Assembly: GCA_902557585.1 (NCBI GenBank)
Contig: CACEBA010000020.1
Span: 1 to 9,912, forward strand
Direction: 5' to 3'
Origin: an uncultured Pelagibacteraceae bacterium
GTDB taxonomy: Bacteria > Pseudomonadota > Alphaproteobacteria > Pelagibacterales > Pelagibacteraceae
Length of the DNA: 9,912 nt
In this document: piece by piece, positions 7,058 through 9,912 of the stretch
How positions within the stretch are numbered: the first letter of the stretch is position 1
Layout of the letters: the number at the start of each line of letters is the position of its first letter
Notes under the pieces: generated by a model
What the model saw: the letters and a program-made list of their open reading frames with translations, nothing else
What the model was told of the DNA's origin: nothing
Databases searched by the model: none
Position numbers and translations under genes: made by a program

Positions 7058-8037
7058 TTATTACTTTCTAGGTATCTAACAATTCTTTTTGTAAAAGTTG
7101 GTAATGTGTAGTTTTTTAAATTCTTAGGATCGATCCAGTGGGAAGTTGGCAATGAACCTACTTTATTCTTGTGTTCAATTTTTATATTCATATTCATATT
7201 TGACATCTTGAAATTAACTATATCTGTTGAACTTATAGGCTTTGATAATTCTTGCATTGGAAAAATACTAAAATTTTTCAAAAAGTTGAATTTAGTATTT
7301 TTTATCAAAAGATATTTATTTTTATCTTTATATACTTTTAACAAATAATATTTATTGTTGTTCTTTTTTTTGATTTTAGTGAGTAGGAAATCTTTTTTTT
7401 TTAAAGCAACACAGTTATTTGAAATTGGACATTGTTCACAATGAGGATTATTCGGTTTACAGATTAAAGCTCCTAGTTCCATTAAGGCTTGAGCATAATC
7501 ACTTGCCCTATTCGAATATCCAAAGATTTTTTTTTTCTCAATTAAGTTCTCTTTATTAATTTCATTTTCTTTTTTTAAATATAAATATCTTTTAAGAACT
7601 CTTTCAATGTTTCCGTCTAAAGGGATAATGGGATTGTTGAAAGCTATAGCTGATATCGCACTTGCGGTATAATCACCAATTCCTGGAAGAGATTTTAATT
7701 CTAAATATTCTCTTGGAAGTTTTTTATCAAATTTTTTAACAACTAATTGTGCAGTTTTTTTTAAATTTCTAACTCTAGAATAATAGCCAAGACCCTCCCA
7801 AAGCTTAATCAGTTTTTGATTTTCGAAATTTGCTAAAGTCTCTAAGTCAGGAATATTTTTTATAAATCTATTAAAGTAGGGGATTACTGTCGCTACCTGA
7901 GTTTGCTGTAACATAAATTCACTAACTAATGTGTAATATTGCTTTTTTTTATGAGAGACTTTTTTTCTCCAGGGTAAAACTCGCTTATTTAAGTCATACC
8001 AATTAAGAATTTTATTTGTTATTATTTGATCTTTCAT
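7054..8037 (-). CDS. mutY: A/G-specific adenine DNA glycosylase
   Basis: Removes adenine mispaired with 8-oxoguanine, preventing G-to-T transversions. From the ATG at 8037 it has 327 residues, slightly under the usual 340-360. Visible features: ILNWYDLNKRVLPWR at the N-terminus, SEFMLQQTQV with the catalytic Glu40, helix-hairpin-helix LPGIGDYTASAI (118-129), PLDGNIERVL with the conserved Asp141, and a complete [4Fe-4S] set C193-X6-C200-X2-C203-X5-C209. The C-terminal Nudix-like domain (about 228-325) is diverged but keeps a Ser-His pair (TSH, 298-300) where MutY reads 8-oxoG. An upstream in-frame ATG at 8082 would extend 45 nt into the divergent gene and adds no conserved residues. Two 10-A runs lie in the coding strand. 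The next gene in the operon is the flavin monooxygenase. Confidence 0.95.
   Translation of the reverse strand: MKDQIITNKILNWYDLNKRVLPWRKKVSHKKKQYYTLVSEFMLQQTQVATVIPYFNRFIKNIPDLETLANFENQKLIKLWEGLGYYSRVRNLKKTAQLVVKKFDKKLPREYLELKSLPGIGDYTASAISAIAFNNPIIPLDGNIERVLKRYLYLKKENEINKENLIEKKKIFGYSNRASDYAQALMELGALICKPNNPHCEQCPISNNCVALKKKDFLLTKIKKKNNNKYYLLKVYKDKNKYLLIKNTKFNFLKNFSIFPMQELSKPISSTDIVNFKMSNMNMNIKIEHKNKVGSLPTSHWIDPKNLKNYTLPTFTKRIVRYLESNK
8020..8025 (+). promoter_or_regulatory. Possible -10 element for the DUF721-dsbA-smc operon
   Basis: TATTAT (5/6 to TATAAT) lies 12 nt before the DUF721 ATG, inside the mutY coding region. No recognisable -35 is found at the proper distance. Since the operon has no intergenic space upstream, its promoter must lie within mutY, and this is the closest match seen. 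Weak evidence. Confidence 0.3.
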
Positions 8038-8526
8038 ATGCAATTTAAAAATAATACTAAGCAGAGAAATGTCTCCATTCAAGGCTTAAGATCTTTTAAA
8101 GACACTTTGCCAAAAAATGTAAAAAGGATTATTAATAAAAAAGGTCACATTTATTCAGAAACCCTGAATAATTGGAAATACCTTGTAGGTGACGAGTTGT
8201 TCAAGTGCTGCTATCCAAAAACATTTAGAAGTTCAAATAAATTTGGTGTAAGTACATTAGTGATAATGGTCAAAAGAGGCCACGAAATTGACATAGAATA
8301 TTCAAAAAAAGATATTTTAAATAAGATGAATGCTTATTTTGGTTATGAAGTTGTTGAGAAACTTAAATTCATTAGTTTTGATAATGAACAAAAAGTTTCC
8401 CCTAAACTAGAAATTAATGAGAAAAATGTGACAATAAATAGATATAAAGACAAAATCAGTGATGTTAAAAATGAAAAAATTAAACAATCATTATTAGAGC
8501 TAACTAAAGTGTTTAAAAAAAAATGA
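8038..8526 (+). CDS. DUF721 / DciA-like protein (probable replicative helicase loader)
   Basis: 162 residues. Residues about 20-115 fit the DUF721 family: a basic helical start, then LNNWKYLVGDEL with the conserved Trp46 and the VG turn, a proline at 60 in CYPKTF, a strand stretch GVSTLVIMVKRGHEIDIEY, then a helix ending in NAYFGYEVVEKLKFI. DUF721 corresponds to DciA, which in many bacteria lacking DnaC loads or assists the DnaB helicase; that role is inferred here from family. The tail (115-162) is Lys/Asn-rich and probably partly disordered. The ATG at 8038 is preferred to an in-frame TTG at 8026, which would overlap mutY. The start codon touches the mutY start with no gap. It overlaps the DsbA-family gene as ATGA, so the two are translationally coupled. 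Confidence 0.8.
   Translation: MQFKNNTKQRNVSIQGLRSFKDTLPKNVKRIINKKGHIYSETLNNWKYLVGDELFKCCYPKTFRSSNKFGVSTLVIMVKRGHEIDIEYSKKDILNKMNAYFGYEVVEKLKFISFDNEQKVSPKLEINEKNVTINRYKDKISDVKNEKIKQSLLELTKVFKKK
8051..8056 (-). promoter_or_regulatory. Possible -10 element for mutY
   Basis: On the minus strand TATTAT (8056-8051) ends 13 nt before the mutY ATG, inside the DUF721 coding region, almost mirror-symmetric with the plus-strand element at 8020-8025. A TTGAAT further upstream is spaced too far (about 20 nt) to be a confident -35. The inferred leader would be only a few nucleotides. Weak evidence. Confidence 0.3.
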
Positions 8527-9101
8527 AAAAAATTTTAATAATTTCAATATTTTTTTTCTTCAGTGCGCTAAGTGTTCAAGCTGATGAAATTAAAAGAATT
8601 CTTGTAGGAAATAAGAGTGCAAAAATATCTATCATTGCCTTTGAATCTTTAACTTGTAGCCACTGTGCTAATTTTCATAAAGATGTTTATCCATTATTAA
8701 AGAAAGAGTATCTAGATACAGGTTTAGCTAAAATTGAATTTAGACATTTTCCTCTTGATATTGCAGCATTTAATGCATCTAAAGTTTCTCAATGTAAGAA
8801 TGATGGAGATCCAAAAATACTGGAAAGCTTGTATGCCAATCAACAGAAATGGGTAAGAGGAAATACAGTTGAGGAGGCAAATTTAAATCTTCAAAAATTT
8901 TTAATCAATCAAGGATATAATCTTGATTTTGAAAATTGTATAAATAATAAGCAAATAGAAGATTTTGTATTAAATGATCGAATCGATGGAGTAAAAAACT
9001 TCAAAGTAAATGCTACCCCTACGATAATAATTAATAACGAAAAGTTCGAAAAAACCCTTAATTATAAAAATTTAAAAAAAGCTCTTGAAAAACTGATATA
9101 A
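8523..9101 (+). CDS. DsbA-family periplasmic thiol:disulfide oxidoreductase
   Basis: 192 residues with a clear Sec signal peptide: MKKILIISIFFFFSALSVQA, probably cleaved after Ala20 (VQA-DE). The mature protein is a thioredoxin-fold domain of the DsbA/BdbD type. It has active site C45-S-H-C48 in FESLTCSHCANFH, the inserted helical region (about 85-155), and the cis-proline loop NATPTII with Pro166. It should form or exchange disulfides in exported proteins. Two further cysteines (C91 and C139) lie in the helical insert and may form a structural disulfide. It starts within the DUF721 stop (ATGA overlap) and ends 8 nt before smc. The arrangement DUF721-dsbA-smc recurs, to my recollection, in other Alphaproteobacteria; the reason a periplasmic enzyme sits there is unknown. 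Confidence 0.92.
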   Translation: MKKILIISIFFFFSALSVQADEIKRILVGNKSAKISIIAFESLTCSHCANFHKDVYPLLKKEYLDTGLAKIEFRHFPLDIAAFNASKVSQCKNDGDPKILESLYANQQKWVRGNTVEEANLNLQKFLINQGYNLDFENCINNKQIEDFVLNDRIDGVKNFKVNATPTIIINNEKFEKTLNYKNLKKALEKLI

Positions 9102-9109
9102 GTTTGTGC

Positions 9110-9912
9110 ATGGAGTTTAAAAAAATCCAATTAAATGGATTTAAATCTTTTGCAGAAAAAGCTGACTTTTTAATTGAAGATGGCTTAACTGGTATTGTTG
9201 GGCCTAACGGATGTGGAAAATCTAATATTGTTGAGTCTTTAAGATGGGCAATGGGTGAAACATCTGCAAAGAGTATGCGTGGATCTGGAATGGAAGATGT
9301 AATTTTTTCAGGTACCTCAAATAAAGCCTCAAAGAATATTGCTGAAGTTACTATAGAAGTTGAAAATAAAGATAAAGAAGGTCCTATTCAATATCGAGAA
9401 CATGATCAAATTCAAATCAAAAGAAAAATAGAAAAAGATAAAGGTTCAAAATTTTATATTAACGGTAAAGAAGTTCGAGCTAGAGATACTCAAATGTTTT
9501 TTGCTGATCTATCAACTGGTGCACATTCTCCATCAATGATTAGTCAAGGACGAATTGGTTCTTTAGTCACTGCTAAACCTACCGATCGAAGAGCGATTTT
9601 GGAGGAGGCTGCTGGTATTTCCGGACTACACGTGAGAAGGCACGAAGCTGAATTAAGGCTAGGTGCAGCAGAAAATAATCTTAAAAGAGCTGACGAGCTT
9701 AGAAGACAACAAGAAAAGCAATTAGCAAATCTTCAAAAACAGGCTGAGGAAGCAACAAGATATAAACTTATCTCTGAAGAAATAAAAAAAATAGAGGCTG
9801 GTTTATATTATTTAAAATTAATTGAGATAGATAAAGAAATTAGAATTGAAAATGAAATAAATAACGAGGCTGAAGGTGAGGTTGAAGGCTTCAACACTAA
9901 AATATCGGAACT
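9110..9912 (+). CDS. smc: Chromosome segregation protein SMC, C-terminus cut by window edge
   Basis: ATPase that, with ScpA and ScpB, organises and helps separate sister chromosomes. The first 267 residues are visible and the frame is open to the window end; full-length SMC has about 1,150 residues or fewer in compact genomes. The N-terminal head shows FKSF (11-14), Walker A GPNGCGKSN (31-39), RWAMGETSAKSMRG (45-58), the Q-loop SQGRI (145-149), and EEAAGISGLHVRRHEAELRL (165-184) leading into the coiled coil, which begins near 185 with heptad-like charged residues. The start at ATG 9110 places the FKSF motif as usual. The gene follows the DsbA-family stop by 8 nt without a Shine-Dalgarno sequence, so it is probably read from the same transcript. 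Confidence 0.96.
   Translation, partial: MEFKKIQLNGFKSFAEKADFLIEDGLTGIVGPNGCGKSNIVESLRWAMGETSAKSMRGSGMEDVIFSGTSNKASKNIAEVTIEVENKDKEGPIQYREHDQIQIKRKIEKDKGSKFYINGKEVRARDTQMFFADLSTGAHSPSMISQGRIGSLVTAKPTDRRAILEEAAGISGLHVRRHEAELRLGAAENNLKRADELRRQQEKQLANLQKQAEEATRYKLISEEIKKIEAGLYYLKLIEIDKEIRIENEINNEAEGEVEGFNTKISE

Noticed and set aside
8026..8082. Longer starts for the DUF721 gene (TTG 8026) and mutY (ATG 8082)
   Set aside because: Each would extend into the other gene without adding conserved residues; the ATGs at 8038 and 8037 fit both families.
1..9912. Mobile elements, CRISPR arrays, prophage or defence systems
   Set aside because: No transposase, integrase, repeated spacer pattern, terminal inverted repeats or restriction enzyme was found; the methylase is of the housekeeping CcrM type, and the tRNA gene is not flanked by an attachment repeat.

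Overview
The window is about 9.9 kb of very AT-rich, tightly packed bacterial chromosome. It has 11 protein genes and one tRNA gene, and the longest non-coding gap is about 92 bp. CcrM (a GANTC methylase with a C-terminal RAMA-type domain), the SMC N-terminus, a family-4-like uracil-DNA glycosylase and the order rnhB-ccrM-...-mutY-DUF721-dsbA-smc all point to an Alphaproteobacterium. The low GC, lysine/asparagine/isoleucine-rich proteins and overlapping genes fit a streamlined marine lineage such as SAR11 (Pelagibacterales). That lineage call is inference; no marker gene was searched.

Left block (1-3440, all minus strand, transcribed right to left): a secreted or periplasmic TPR protein, ispE (isoprenoid precursor synthesis), tRNA-Gln(TTG), then cca (tRNA CCA-adding enzyme, cut by the left edge). 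TPR and ispE abut (TAA then ATG). The tRNA 3' CCA lies only 3 nt before the cca start codon, so tRNA processing should release a nearly leaderless cca message.

Middle block (3452-5909, plus strand): a uracil-DNA glycosylase of the family 4 fold that lacks most [4Fe-4S] ligands, and rnhB (RNase HII) overlapping it by 1 nt. After the largest gap comes ccrM. This gap holds three GANTC sites, the target of CcrM itself, within 49 bp. Two of them touch a near-consensus promoter, suggesting methylation-based autoregulation.

Right block: a minus-strand pair, mutY followed by a flavin monooxygenase (4-nt ATGA overlap), converges on ccrM with overlapping stop codons. A plus-strand operon diverges from mutY: DUF721/DciA-like protein, DsbA-family periplasmic oxidoreductase and smc (cut by the right edge). 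The start codons of mutY and the DUF721 gene abut exactly, forming CATATG.

Taken together, most genes serve genome upkeep: uracil removal, ribonucleotide removal, A:8-oxoG repair, cell-cycle methylation, helicase loading and chromosome organisation. tRNA maturation and isoprenoid synthesis genes lie alongside. No mobile element, CRISPR array, integrase or toxin-antitoxin pair is visible. The novelty is in regulation and gene junctions, not in a new multi-gene system.
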